A stretch of 23,117 nt of DNA from a virus: the IMG/VR virus record IMGVR_UViG_3300030106_000198, positions 1 through 23,117 of that record; one strand, written 5' to 3'. A program made the translations under genes and the position numbers. This document shows positions 12,675 to 20,218 of the stretch, in pieces. Numbering within the stretch: position 1 is the first letter of the stretch; each line of letters begins with the position of its first letter. Under the pieces are notes generated by a model, which ran no database searches, was not told the DNA's origin, and saw only the letters and a list, made by a program, of their open reading frames with translations.

Positions 12675-14633
12675 CTATGCGATTGCAAAAAAGATGTATT
12701 CGGCCCCGCTAATGGTTGTGTTGTACTCATCACTAGCAATGAAACCAGAACTATCAGGCTTGATCCACGCTCTACTACTTTGGGCGTTTAGCTCGTCAAA
12801 TAAAATCGCGGGATCGCTCCCTGTCGTAATACCACGAACGCTATCTAAAACAATCCAATGTCCCGTTGAGTTTGTGCGCTTGATGAACACAAACCTCGCT
12901 CCAGAGCTGAACCCGCAGTCAACTGTTACATCAGAACCTGTGCCTGTGTAAGTGCCTATTTTTGATATGCCGTCCACAGTCGCAAACAAGTAGGCAATAA
13001 AATTTTTGCTGGCTTCGTTAACCCAACCACTGGTGCCCACTGTAAATACAGAGTTTGTTGGGGAGGTATCGTTCCAATAAGCACTGTCATCGGTGGACGC
13101 GGCGTTTGTATTAAATTGCAAATAATCAGTGTTGTCCCCCGCGTAGACCGCCCAATTGTAGGCGGCGCTACTACCATTTCTGGTTTTGATAATAATTAGC
13201 TCTGGAACTACGCCTAAATTATGACTGACAGTTGTTGCTGACCCAGTTCCAGTGTAGCCAACAACGTCGCAAAAGCCCGGCGCTCTGCGGAACAAATAAC
13301 CTATCCGGTCTGTGTAGTCTTGGGTGCCGCTAGAATACAGCCCATCCATGTGATCGAATTGGTCCTGCTTGTTCTCAGTGGCCTCGTTGTCCGCAGTGTC
13401 TGATTCTAAATAATGCCCCGTGTGGTAGCCCGCTCTAATTCTGTCTACGACTCGCCAATTAGTGTTCCCTGCGTATTGTTTTGCAAACATCAAATCTACG
13501 GGATAAGTGGTTGCATAAGCCTTTGCTCCCCCAGAAGTGACATTCAGCCCAAGTACAGGCGTGAACAAATCAGTAGCCGCAAACTCTGATGCTGGCTTGT
13601 GGGGTCTGCGGATAGCTAAGTAGATGTGAGTTTGATTGTTACTGTTGTAAAACTTAAACCCAGTGGGCGTAGGGTGATAACCATTGACATAGGAGTTAGC
13701 CTCTGTTTCATTGGTATTTGGCCTCAATTTCTGGCCTGCATCATCTTCGCCAGCCGGATAAGCCCCTCGGATCGTGTCCATGATTATCCAGTCCGCACTT
13801 GAATCGACTCTTTTGAATAAAACAAGCTGGGTCTCAAACCCAAGATCAACGTCAATACCGTTTGTTCCAGAAGAAGAAGTGCTAATTACTCCCGTTCTAA
13901 TTATGGCTTCGTCAAGATTCTCGCCGTAACTTGCCTCGTTATTGGCAAAAAGGTAGGCCACATAAGTTTGTCCGCTAGAGTTCCCTAAACCTTCATTGCC
14001 TACAGAAAACGTGGTCGCTGTGGGCTCCGCAGAAAGGTAATTATTGTAATCTTGCAACCCGCCTCCGCTAGCCCCCCCACTTGAGAACGCCACACGATAA
14101 TACTGAGTGCTAGTAAAGCCCGCGCCTATCATCCAACCTGCAGACATACTCGTTGCCTTGATAATGATCCATCCCGGCTTGCTACCTAAATTATGAGATA
14201 TCGCTCTACTTGATGAACCGTCACCCGTGTAAGTAAGAACGTCAAAAAACCCTTTTGCCTTGCGGAATGTCCAGCCGACATAACTACCGTTGCCGTTGTA
14301 ATTCACCGTCCCATAAGTAGCGTCTGCACCCAAAGCATAACCATTATTGTTGAAGGCAGTAAGCGTATCCGTGCGAGTAGTTTCTGCATAATTTTCGTTT
14401 GATATAATTTGCTTGCCAGCCCCGCGCACTGTGTCGTAAAAAACATGGTTATTAGCCTGCTCTCTGGTTTTGATCCAGACAAAGCCTCCTTCTCCAGAAA
14501 GATCAACACCGTTGGTTATGTTTCGGGCAGAGCCGTCCCCATCCCACACGTCTATCGAAAAAACATCGTCAACGTAAACCGGATCGCCTTTAGCACCAGC
14601 GCCTGCAAGCACTCTTAGTGCAGAATTGCTCAT
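12675..14633 (-). CDS. Large tail fibre-like protein of six ~105-aa repeats (DUF7483-type)
   Basis: This 652-aa protein starts MSNSALRVLAGAGAKGDPVY, sharing TAATG with the previous fibre gene. It consists of about six degenerate repeats of 85-115 residues, at about 25-135, 135-250, 250-365, 365-465, 465-570 and 570-652. The shared core is a hydrophobic strand ending in (I/F)K, a variable loop, then W-x-V-x-D-x-(V/I)RG (FVWIKTREQ, WIIIKATS, LVLFKRVDS, LMFAKQYAG, LIIIKTRNG, FVFIKRTNS). Most also have a YTGxGSxxxVSHNLGxxP or similar start and a YVAYLFA end. This resembles the DUF7483 domain seen in cyanophage tail proteins, as I remember it. It probably forms a multivalent receptor-binding or decorating fibre. 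It is the largest gene in the host-recognition block, followed 12 bases later by a chaperone-like gene. Confidence 0.75.
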   Translation of the reverse strand: MSNSALRVLAGAGAKGDPVYVDDVFSIDVWDGDGSARNITNGVDLSGEGGFVWIKTREQANNHVFYDTVRGAGKQIISNENYAETTRTDTLTAFNNNGYALGADATYGTVNYNGNGSYVGWTFRKAKGFFDVLTYTGDGSSSRAISHNLGSKPGWIIIKATSMSAGWMIGAGFTSTQYYRVAFSSGGASGGGLQDYNNYLSAEPTATTFSVGNEGLGNSSGQTYVAYLFANNEASYGENLDEAIIRTGVISTSSSGTNGIDVDLGFETQLVLFKRVDSSADWIIMDTIRGAYPAGEDDAGQKLRPNTNETEANSYVNGYHPTPTGFKFYNSNNQTHIYLAIRRPHKPASEFAATDLFTPVLGLNVTSGGAKAYATTYPVDLMFAKQYAGNTNWRVVDRIRAGYHTGHYLESDTADNEATENKQDQFDHMDGLYSSGTQDYTDRIGYLFRRAPGFCDVVGYTGTGSATTVSHNLGVVPELIIIKTRNGSSAAYNWAVYAGDNTDYLQFNTNAASTDDSAYWNDTSPTNSVFTVGTSGWVNEASKNFIAYLFATVDGISKIGTYTGTGSDVTVDCGFSSGARFVFIKRTNSTGHWIVLDSVRGITTGSDPAILFDELNAQSSRAWIKPDSSGFIASDEYNTTISGAEYIFFAIA

Positions 14634-15583
14634 TAGCCCATAGCCTGTCCGGCAGTAAAGCCGTAGTAAGTTGTGCCGCCGTCAATAGTGAGGAATACGA
14701 ACACATCAACGCCGTTATTGGTCGTGGTCAAAGTCGGCGCTGTAGCCGCCGCCCAATCAACACTTGTAGGCCATGTGATTGTTCTTGCGGAAGAGTCTTG
14801 AATGATCTTCAAAACAAACGCAGACGCCCTACCGGACGCGGCAGGATTGCTGAATGTGTAGGTAACATTTTCAGTCAGGTCGTGCTCAAACACATTGCCA
14901 TCGCGCAAATTGATTGTTGCCGCGTTAGAGCTAGAGGTTACGGTTGTTACTTCGTCAATCGTGCCGTTATCGAAGGAGACGACGCCATTAGCATCTGAAG
15001 TAACAATTCCTGACGCCTGAGTCAGCCCCAGCGTGTCTGGCAACTTGACCGTATAGGTTGCTGATGCACTATGCGCTGGCCCTTGGACAGTAACGCCGTG
15101 TGAGTTGTTTTCACAATTAAAGCGTATCGTGCCAGAGTTGGTGTTCCCGTATAACTCAGTGAACCCTGTCCCATTTGGGAACAACTGGATGTTGCCGTTG
15201 GTGTCAGTAGACTTAATTGCATTTGCATTAAGCTCAAGGTTTTCTATCAGGACAGAGCCGTCAGACTCTTCATACACTGCCTTGTCGGCAGGAAAAGCGC
15301 AAAATATAGACTTAGTTCCTGCTTGCAAGTTAACAGCAGAGCCGCTGTTTGAACTTGCCAAAACAGTAGTTCTAGTAATCGTATTGCCACTGCTGGCGTA
15401 GGTTCCCAGACCCACCTCAAAAGCTGAGTTACTGGTGTCTACAATTGCATAATAGGTCGTGTCTGCATCAGAAAGAACTGACGAAAACGTCACAAAATTA
15501 GTAGCCGCACCGCCTAAAGAAATCGCACCCGTTCCAGTGGTTGTCGTTGTTTCCTTGACGCGATCTTTAATTACGAGAGCCAT
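14633..15583 (-). CDS. Tail fibre protein 2 (shares N-terminal anchor with fibre 1)
   Basis: This 316-aa protein starts MALVIKDRVKETTTTTGTGA. Residues 1-110 closely match residues 1-110 of the fibre gene at 16910-17806, including RVKETTTTTGTG, LSDADTTYYAIVD and the exact run RTTVLASSNSGSAVNLQAGT. After this anchor the sequences diverge: here a beta-rich shaft with NANAIKSTDTNGNIQLFPNG, GTIRFNCENNSHGVTVQGP and IVTSDANGVVSFDNGTIDEV, then a C-terminal domain with TENVTYTFSN, FVLKIIQDSSARTITWPTSV and TIDGGTTYYGFTAGQAMG. The latter end is a tip/chaperone-like domain I recall from phage fibres. The shared anchor probably binds the same tail site. The stop overlaps the next fibre-like start by one base. 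Confidence 0.8.
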   Translation of the reverse strand: MALVIKDRVKETTTTTGTGAISLGGAATNFVTFSSVLSDADTTYYAIVDTSNSAFEVGLGTYASSGNTITRTTVLASSNSGSAVNLQAGTKSIFCAFPADKAVYEESDGSVLIENLELNANAIKSTDTNGNIQLFPNGTGFTELYGNTNSGTIRFNCENNSHGVTVQGPAHSASATYTVKLPDTLGLTQASGIVTSDANGVVSFDNGTIDEVTTVTSSSNAATINLRDGNVFEHDLTENVTYTFSNPAASGRASAFVLKIIQDSSARTITWPTSVDWAAATAPTLTTTNNGVDVFVFLTIDGGTTYYGFTAGQAMG

Positions 15584-15600
15584 AAAACACCTTTAATTCT

Positions 15601-15969
15601 TTAGGGAAGAGGCCGGTATACAAGAACCCACTCTTGATCGTCTTCCGACCACTCATAAAAACTGCCGTCATCAGGATATGGAACGGGGGCTTCCCACTCG
15701 TAGTCGCTATTTAGCGTCCAACTAGGGTGTGGCTTTGGGAACAAAAACACATCATTGCTTGAGTCATACGTTCCCCCTATATAGGCGTAACGCTGTCTAA
15801 AGTTGTCGTTGTAGCTTGTCTGCACCCATGTCCCGCCAAGCAAGTTTTGGCAAAAATCCTTGCCAAGTTGCTCTTGCTCAACACCGTCATCGTCCGTAAT
15901 AACGTCATTGCTAACAACAATAACCCTGAGAACGGTGCCGTCGTCAGAGATTTCTGCAAAATGTGCCAA
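15601..15969 (-). CDS. Conserved phage protein (MAHFAxI family), TTG start
   Basis: This 122-aa protein begins (M)AHFAEISDDGTVLRVIVV with a TTG start at 15969, three bases after the preceding stop. No ATG exists at this position, and homologs I recall begin MAHFAKI, which supports the TTG. Its motifs are EQLGKDFCQNLLGGTWVQTS, YNDNFRQRYAYIGGTYDSSN, FLFPKPHPSWTLNSDYEW and PYPDDGSFYEWSEDDQEWVL. This is a well known hypothetical family in cyanophages and other marine phages, soluble and rich in Trp and Tyr, located beside fibre genes. A role as a fibre assembly factor or fibre-associated protein is inferred from location only. The Shine-Dalgarno match is weak, so translation probably depends on coupling to the preceding glycine-rich gene. 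Confidence 0.8.
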   Translation of the reverse strand: MAHFAEISDDGTVLRVIVVSNDVITDDDGVEQEQLGKDFCQNLLGGTWVQTSYNDNFRQRYAYIGGTYDSSNDVFLFPKPHPSWTLNSDYEWEAPVPYPDDGSFYEWSEDDQEWVLVYRPLP

Positions 15970-15971
15970 GG

Positions 15972-16910
15972 TTATACCGTCGGATGCCTAATAATCACAA
16001 TGCCAGAGCCGCCAGCGCCACCAGCGGCGCTTGAATAACAACCGGAATTGGTAGCACCGCCGCCACCACCTCCAGAATTAGTGCCACCTGCGCCGCTACC
16101 ACCGTTGCCGCCGTGACCCACACCGCCTGTGCCAGCACCGCCTGTGCCACCACCAGCACCGCCGCCTGCGTAATAGTAATTTGACCCATCCTGTTCTGCT
16201 CCGTTTAGGTTGGTGCCATACCAGTTAACAATGCCGCCTTCTCCGCCATTACCGCCGGAAGAGTAGCCACTACCGCCATCACCACCAGAGCCGGAGTAGC
16301 CTTTTTTACCGCCACCACCGCCGCCAGAGCCTGCCGTGCCGTTACTGGTTCCATTACCATTACCGTAACCGCCAGACCCGCCATAAGTGCCGCCAGCGCC
16401 GCCAGCAGAATAAGCTCCCGCAGTGCCGCCGCCAGATCCCGAGGCGTTACCATTGCTTTGACCGGCCATAGGGCCACCGCCCCATGTGCCTCCCCCCGCA
16501 CCGCCATTCGACGTAACACTATTAAAAGAAGAGTCACCACCAGTTCCGCCGCGCTGATAAGAACTTCCCGCGCCACCAGAGCCGCCCGCCCCCACAGTGA
16601 CGGTGTAATTCCCCTCGGCAACGTCAATTTCACTACCCGTGTCTAGCCACCGGAAAGCGCCTGATCCACCGCCTGCGCCCGTCGCACATATTGGGAAACC
16701 GCCACCGCCACCGCCACCGCCACCAATAATTACATACTGAACATCTTCAAGTGTTCCGCCGGATATAGACAAGGTGCCTGTGGATTTAAAATATCTAAAG
16801 GTGTCGCCACCGTTGTCGTAAACAGCATCCCCACCAGTGACCACAAGTTTGCCTCCGCCGGGATTAAATCCGCGAACAGAGCCTCCCCCGGCTGTAGCGA
16901 GAATAGGCAT
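15972..16910 (-). CDS. Glycine-rich tail adhesin / receptor-binding protein
   Basis: This is a 312-aa protein. Residues 1-60 (MPILATAGGGSVRGF, then GGDTFRYFKSTGTLSISGGT, LEDVQYVII) form a beta-rich opening with a Phe/Tyr/Arg strand. From residue 63 a nine-Gly run leads into a very glycine-rich body, roughly residues 63-300 (ATGAGGGSGAFRWLDTG, VTVGAGGSGGAGSSYQRG, GGGGGKKGYSGSGGDG). The C-terminus is GGSGIVIIRHPTV, typical of glycine-rich tail proteins. Glycine-rich distal adhesins (T4-like gp38 of phage S16) pack polyGly-II helices and bind receptors through variable loops; this one could be similar in principle, though homology is not shown. It is placed directly after the first fibre anchor gene (overlap TAATG), suggesting it forms a tip on that fibre. 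A general scaffold role is possible. Confidence 0.75.
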   Translation of the reverse strand: MPILATAGGGSVRGFNPGGGKLVVTGGDAVYDNGGDTFRYFKSTGTLSISGGTLEDVQYVIIGGGGGGGGGFPICATGAGGGSGAFRWLDTGSEIDVAEGNYTVTVGAGGSGGAGSSYQRGGTGGDSSFNSVTSNGGAGGGTWGGGPMAGQSNGNASGSGGGTAGAYSAGGAGGTYGGSGGYGNGNGTSNGTAGSGGGGGGKKGYSGSGGDGGSGYSSGGNGGEGGIVNWYGTNLNGAEQDGSNYYYAGGGAGGGTGGAGTGGVGHGGNGGSGAGGTNSGGGGGGATNSGCYSSAAGGAGGSGIVIIRHPTV

Positions 16911-17806
16911 TATGCGAACTGCGTCTGGCTGGCTAAAACAGTAAAGGTTGCATCTGCTGTCTTAATGATTGTAAAAACATAAGAGTCAATAGAACTCGCG
17001 TTTCCAGCAGAGGGCGCAGTCCCACCAGACCATTCCGGGGTAACTGAGGAGCCATCAATCTGATAGGTGTTCAAGTAATACGCTGAACCGCCCTGCGTCA
17101 TTAATATAGCCGCTGTCATACTTTCGCCTGTAGCCATAACAGAATTTAGGGCTGTAGAGCTGTCACCACGAAAGTTGATAGTCCTGTTTGCCCCTTGATT
17201 TGCTGTGTAAAACTCAACTGCCTGAGTCAGAAAATCAAAATTTATCGTGCCCGTTGTGCTGGTCTGGGTAGTAACTTTTTCAATTATTTCAGCAACAGAG
17301 GTAGTACCAATAAACTTAACTTTGGCTCCTGAGTCTGCTGTTACCGCCTTTGAAGCCTCTGAGGTTCCCAGCGTGGTGACATCGATATAGTTAATTTCTG
17401 TGGCCGTAGCTGTCACACCATCTAGGATGTTTAGCTCTGCCGCAGTAGATGTGACAGCCGTCCCATTGATAACTAGCTGGTTAGAGGCATTTAAGAAAAC
17501 AGATTTTCCTGCGGGGTAGTTAATAAATACGTCTTTTGTGCCCGCTTGCAAATTAACGGCTGACCCACTGTTAGAACTAGCTAGCACTGTAGTACGCGCC
17601 AGCGTTGTGCCGCTCGCGGTAAACGTGCCAAGACCTACCTCAAAAGCAAGATTAGTGTCATCGACAATGGCGTAATAGGTAGTGTCACCGTCTGACAGGG
17701 CCGAAGTGAACGTAATAAAATTAGGTTCAGCCCCGCCAAGGGTAATTGTACCCGTCCCTGTCGTAGTGGTGGTTTCCTTGACGCGATCAGCAACAACAAA
17801 AGCCAT
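16910..17806 (-). CDS. Tail fibre protein 1 (shared N-terminal anchor)
   Basis: This 298-aa protein starts MAFVVADRVKETTTTTGTG. Residues 1-110 are the same anchor as in the 316-aa fibre (14633-15583): RVKETTTTTGTG, LSDGDTTYYAIVD, FEVGLGT and RTTVLASSNSGSAVNLQAGT. Beyond it lies a short segment with SNQLVINGTAVTSTAAELNI and LDGVTATATEINYIDVTTLG, a motif widespread in phage fibre shafts. The C-terminal domain follows (IEKVTTQTSTTGTINFDFL, YTANQGANRTINFRGDSST, YYLNTYQIDGSSVTPEWSG, TIIKTADATFTVLASQTQFA). The role is likely host attachment through the shared tail anchor. The following glycine-rich gene starts within its stop codon. The start follows the previous stop by two bases, with only a weak ribosome binding site. 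Confidence 0.8.
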   Translation of the reverse strand: MAFVVADRVKETTTTTGTGTITLGGAEPNFITFTSALSDGDTTYYAIVDDTNLAFEVGLGTFTASGTTLARTTVLASSNSGSAVNLQAGTKDVFINYPAGKSVFLNASNQLVINGTAVTSTAAELNILDGVTATATEINYIDVTTLGTSEASKAVTADSGAKVKFIGTTSVAEIIEKVTTQTSTTGTINFDFLTQAVEFYTANQGANRTINFRGDSSTALNSVMATGESMTAAILMTQGGSAYYLNTYQIDGSSVTPEWSGGTAPSAGNASSIDSYVFTIIKTADATFTVLASQTQFA

Positions 17807-17808
17807 GA

Positions 17809-18252
17809 TTAGGCAATCCGAATAATTGCGTTAGATGCGTCAGGCGTGGGGAACACGATAGTAAAATCACCAGAACTGGACGACTTGTCAGAGCTAAAGT
17901 CTAGAACAACAACGGTGTCTGTCGTGCCTGAGCCACCGCTGGTTGTCGTATTGTATATAAGTGCTCCACGCGCCGTTAAAGTGCTACTGGAGAACGTGAG
18001 GTCGGCGAAGTCGGTCAGCGCAGTTGTCCCTGAAGTGGTAGGGGTAACATTGGTCAGCGTGCCGCCGCCCGCAGAATATCCTGTCCCACTAATCTCGTTG
18101 CTTGTGGTATAGGCAGTCGTAGACGCATCAAAGCTCGCACTGTTGGTGTACAACGCTAGCTTGAACGTGTGAGCACCGTTCGTAAAATTGTGGGCGCCAA
18201 CAAGCAGTTCCTGCTTAAAAGACGTACACATGAAGTTTCCGCTAAAAGCCAT
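17809..18252 (-). CDS. Beta-rich virion protein, unknown function
   Basis: This 147-aa protein starts MAFSGNFMCTSFKQELLVGA with an AGGAG ribosome binding site. The sequence is Ser/Thr/Gly-rich and alternates hydrophobic residues: NFTNGAHTFKLALYTNSASF, EISGTGYSAGGGTLTNVTP, TALTDFADLTFSSSTLTARG, TVVVLDFSSDKSSSSGDFTI and a final FPTPDASNAIIRIA. The HTFKLALYTNSAS and EISGTGYSAGG patterns recall a widespread small phage structural family of unknown function, often adjacent to tail genes. It has no signal peptide or membrane segment. It sits one base after the small helical gene and two bases before the first fibre gene, at the border of neck and fibre modules, so a tail or neck structural role is likely. 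Confidence 0.75.
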   Translation of the reverse strand: MAFSGNFMCTSFKQELLVGAHNFTNGAHTFKLALYTNSASFDASTTAYTTSNEISGTGYSAGGGTLTNVTPTTSGTTALTDFADLTFSSSTLTARGALIYNTTTSGGSGTTDTVVVLDFSSDKSSSSGDFTIVFPTPDASNAIIRIA

Positions 18253-18253
18253 A

Positions 18254-18544
18254 TCACATTCTCCTGATAAGTTCGGCTAGGTCTTTTTGCCCCGCATCAA
18301 GAAGGGCGTTGTACACTGTAGTTCGGTCGCTTTTCGCGGCCTCTTTCATGTAAAAAACAAGAACCGCTCTAATATGATCCTTGAATGCCTGCGCCTGTGC
18401 CTGTACCTCTGGCAACGCAGTATCGGCTACCGAAACAATCTTATCTAAGCATCTTTCGGCAATCTCTTCCGGGGTAAACCCCCTGTTTTGTGTTGTGTGA
18501 ACTATCACATTACCGACCTTCATGTCGGTGCTAACACTCATCAT
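18254..18544 (-). CDS. Small helical conserved phage protein in neck block
   Basis: This 96-aa protein begins MMSVSTDMKVGNVIVHTTQN. Two adjacent ATGs are possible starts: the upstream one at 18544 shares ATGA with the previous stop and is used here. Features are RGFTPEEIAERCLDKIVSVA (helix), LPEVQAQAQAFKDHIRAVLV, FYMKEAAKSDRTTVYNALLD and AGQKDLAELIRRM. The pattern, with GFTPEEIAERC and SDRTTVYNALxDAGxxxLAELIRR, matches a conserved marine phage family that I recall only as hypothetical. The sequence is helix-rich and soluble. Its position between the adaptor and the first tail structural gene suggests a role in assembly, perhaps a chaperone or neck protein. Confidence 0.75.
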   Translation of the reverse strand: MMSVSTDMKVGNVIVHTTQNRGFTPEEIAERCLDKIVSVADTALPEVQAQAQAFKDHIRAVLVFYMKEAAKSDRTTVYNALLDAGQKDLAELIRRM

Positions 18545-19182
18545 CCTCTAGGCTTCCTCACCTCACCACTGCGATAGCTATCTGTTGTACTGTAACCCTC
18601 CCCCAACTGCTCCAAATTTCCTAACGCCTCTGCATACCTCTGGGCGTATAACTGCATCAAATCTGGGTCGCCTTTAAGGTATGTATATGCCTCTAAGAGG
18701 CACCCATACAAAAGCGTGGACTCTGCATTGGTGCCGAGCCAGCTTGTGCCGTCTCCAGATGCAGTGATTGAGGTGGGCTTGTGGAAGTAGTGCAATTCTG
18801 CGTCATAAGCAGAATTAGGGGTGGGACCGAGAATAAACGCGGTGCGGCTAAAAATGCCGTAATACTTTGGCGCTCCCTGCGTTGTTGTTAGCGGATACGC
18901 CTGACGTATGAAGTTTACGTCTTTGAATATCAAATACTCGAAGCCAGAGTTGTCAATGGCTAGTGAGTAGGGTGTCAAAAAATCTGTAGGCATGATCAGG
19001 TATTGGTTCCCGCTTGCCACAGAGCCAGAAACATTTTTACGGAAATCAGGCAGTTGCACGGCCTTGAGAATTTTGTCCTCTGCCTGCGTAATGATCGTTG
19101 TCAAATTATTGACAAAGCTAGTCTCATTTGACTCTGTATAGTCCTGAATGGCCTGCTTTAGGGTCGTAAGGGTAAACGCCAT
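18541..19182 (-). CDS. Head-to-tail adaptor protein (SU10-adaptor-like)
   Basis: This 213-aa protein starts MAFTLTTLKQAIQDYTESNE and continues with NLTTIITQAEDKILKAVQLP, a helical N-terminus typical of connector adaptors. A beta-rich middle follows (NQYLIMPTDFLTPYSLAIDN, YLIFKDVNFIRQAYPL, GAPKYYGIFSRTAFILGPTP, AELHYFHKPTSI). The C-terminal helices have SWLGTNAESTLLYGCLLEAY, YLKGDPDLMQLYAQRYAEAL and a flexible end (SYRSGEVRKPRG). This strand/helix order and the 'xAExxLLYGxLxEAYxYLKGDxD' motif are what I associate with the podovirus SU10 adaptor family, which binds beneath the portal. It overlaps the preceding gene at TGATG. It is very likely structural and in the neck, with the exact position inferred. 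Confidence 0.8.
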   Translation of the reverse strand: MAFTLTTLKQAIQDYTESNETSFVNNLTTIITQAEDKILKAVQLPDFRKNVSGSVASGNQYLIMPTDFLTPYSLAIDNSGFEYLIFKDVNFIRQAYPLTTTQGAPKYYGIFSRTAFILGPTPNSAYDAELHYFHKPTSITASGDGTSWLGTNAESTLLYGCLLEAYTYLKGDPDLMQLYAQRYAEALGNLEQLGEGYSTTDSYRSGEVRKPRG

Positions 19183-19526
19183 CAGGATGTCTCCACTGTT
19201 ACGCGCCCAACAACACCCACCATATCAAGGCCGACAGTGCGACTTCCAAGCGCCGTGTTGCCTCCCCCGACAGGATCGAACGCAGAAAGCGCACGACTTT
19301 CGTCAAGGCTGTCGTCAGGTCTTGGAAACCTAAGTGCCTGTGGATCGCTCGCATTGACATCCCCCAGCTTCAACTGAGGTTGATCCTGATCTACAACGTC
19401 CCTGCCAACCAGCAGACCGTTCCAGCGGCCATCCTCAATCTGTCTTACCAAGTCGCGCAGTGGGTATCGAAAACCTGTACGGTCACAAAACCCAAACGCC
19501 TTGGAGCCTTTGGCATAGCTACTCAT
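19182..19526 (-). CDS. Small neck-block protein with GFCDRTGFRYPL motif
   Basis: This 114-aa protein starts MSSYAKGSKAFGFCDRTGFR. Its conserved-looking stretch YPLRDLVRQIEDGRWNGLLV, GRDVVDQDQPQLKLGDVNAS and DPQALRFPRPDDSLDESR is a pattern I remember in uncultured marine phages beside adaptor genes. The C-terminal half is Gly/Val-rich (GGGNTALGSRTVGLDMVGV, ending GRVTVETS), suggesting a beta domain or arm. A single Cys14 is present, which is not enough for a metal site. The gene is flanked by the gp4-like gene (4-base ATGA overlap) and the adaptor (1-base overlap), so it is almost certainly a neck or connector component. The function beyond that is unknown. Confidence 0.75.
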   Translation of the reverse strand: MSSYAKGSKAFGFCDRTGFRYPLRDLVRQIEDGRWNGLLVGRDVVDQDQPQLKLGDVNASDPQALRFPRPDDSLDESRALSAFDPVGGGNTALGSRTVGLDMVGVVGRVTVETS

Positions 19527-20218
19527 AAGTTGTTATATCCACCGGGAGCCATATAGAGCGATGCCTTCTCTCTGGATGCGTCTGCCGCCAGACTCCACTG
19601 CTCTTCGTACACATCTTTGAGCGCCGGAGCCAGTTGTATCGACTCAGGCTTCTTGCTCGCTATGTAATAAGCCAAACCAGCCACCATACACGGGAGATAC
19701 CGCGCTGGTACGTCCATGTTGTTAGAAGCTGGTTTTCCGGTGTCCTCTATCCTATCTAGGTAGTAATACGCGAACGTGTAGGTCGTTGTCGCGTCTGGCA
19801 CAGGCCAGAAATGCAACGTCAGCCCCGCAGGCTTGCGCTCGACGTAATACTGTAGTGGTCTGCCCTGAGTTAGCTTGTTGGTCTGGTGAGCATACTGGCT
19901 CACCGAAATCCTTTGCATTGTCAGGTCAGACTGCTTAGAAGCGTCACCTGCGTCAGTCCGCAATAGACCCTCTATGATGTCTTGTTTCTCCGAGGTCAAG
20001 TCGTACGACGAGGTGCCTGCGGTCAGAGTCTGTGTAGCATCTCTTACTGTCCACAAGTTAAGACCACGGTTCTGCCACTCCAGCATCAACAAATCCAGAC
20101 TGCGCCGTGCCGTCCGGTAGTCGTAGCCGCTTCGTAGCTCAGATCCCGCTCGCTCAAACGCCTCTTCAAATATATCTGACAAGTCAAGAGTAAAGGCTGT
20201 CGTGCCGCTAGTCGCCAT
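19523..20218 (-). CDS. Head completion / neck protein (P22 gp4-like)
   Basis: This 231-aa protein starts MATSGTTAFTLDLSDIFEEA, then a helix-rich section (FERAGSELRSGYDYRTARRS, LDLLMLEWQNRGLNLWTVRD). The ATQTLTAGTSSYDLTSEKQD strand region and IIEGLLRTDAG follow, then ISVSQYAHQTNKLTQGRPLQ and LHFWPVPDATTTYTFAYYYL. This order of helices, 'xxxYDL' beta and 'LxFWPVPDATTTYTFxYYYL' is that of P22 gp4-like packaged-DNA stabilisation/head completion proteins as I recall them. C-terminal helices contain MVAGLAYYIASKKPESIQLA. The protein would ring the portal after DNA packaging and start the tail. It is the first large gene after the basic-protein cassette. Confidence 0.78.
   Translation of the reverse strand: MATSGTTAFTLDLSDIFEEAFERAGSELRSGYDYRTARRSLDLLMLEWQNRGLNLWTVRDATQTLTAGTSSYDLTSEKQDIIEGLLRTDAGDASKQSDLTMQRISVSQYAHQTNKLTQGRPLQYYVERKPAGLTLHFWPVPDATTTYTFAYYYLDRIEDTGKPASNNMDVPARYLPCMVAGLAYYIASKKPESIQLAPALKDVYEEQWSLAADASREKASLYMAPGGYNNL

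Noticed and set aside
12675-17806. Diversity-generating retroelement variable region in the fibre genes
   Set aside because: No reverse transcriptase, template repeat or adenine-biased near-copy was seen in the window; repeats are degenerate protein repeats.
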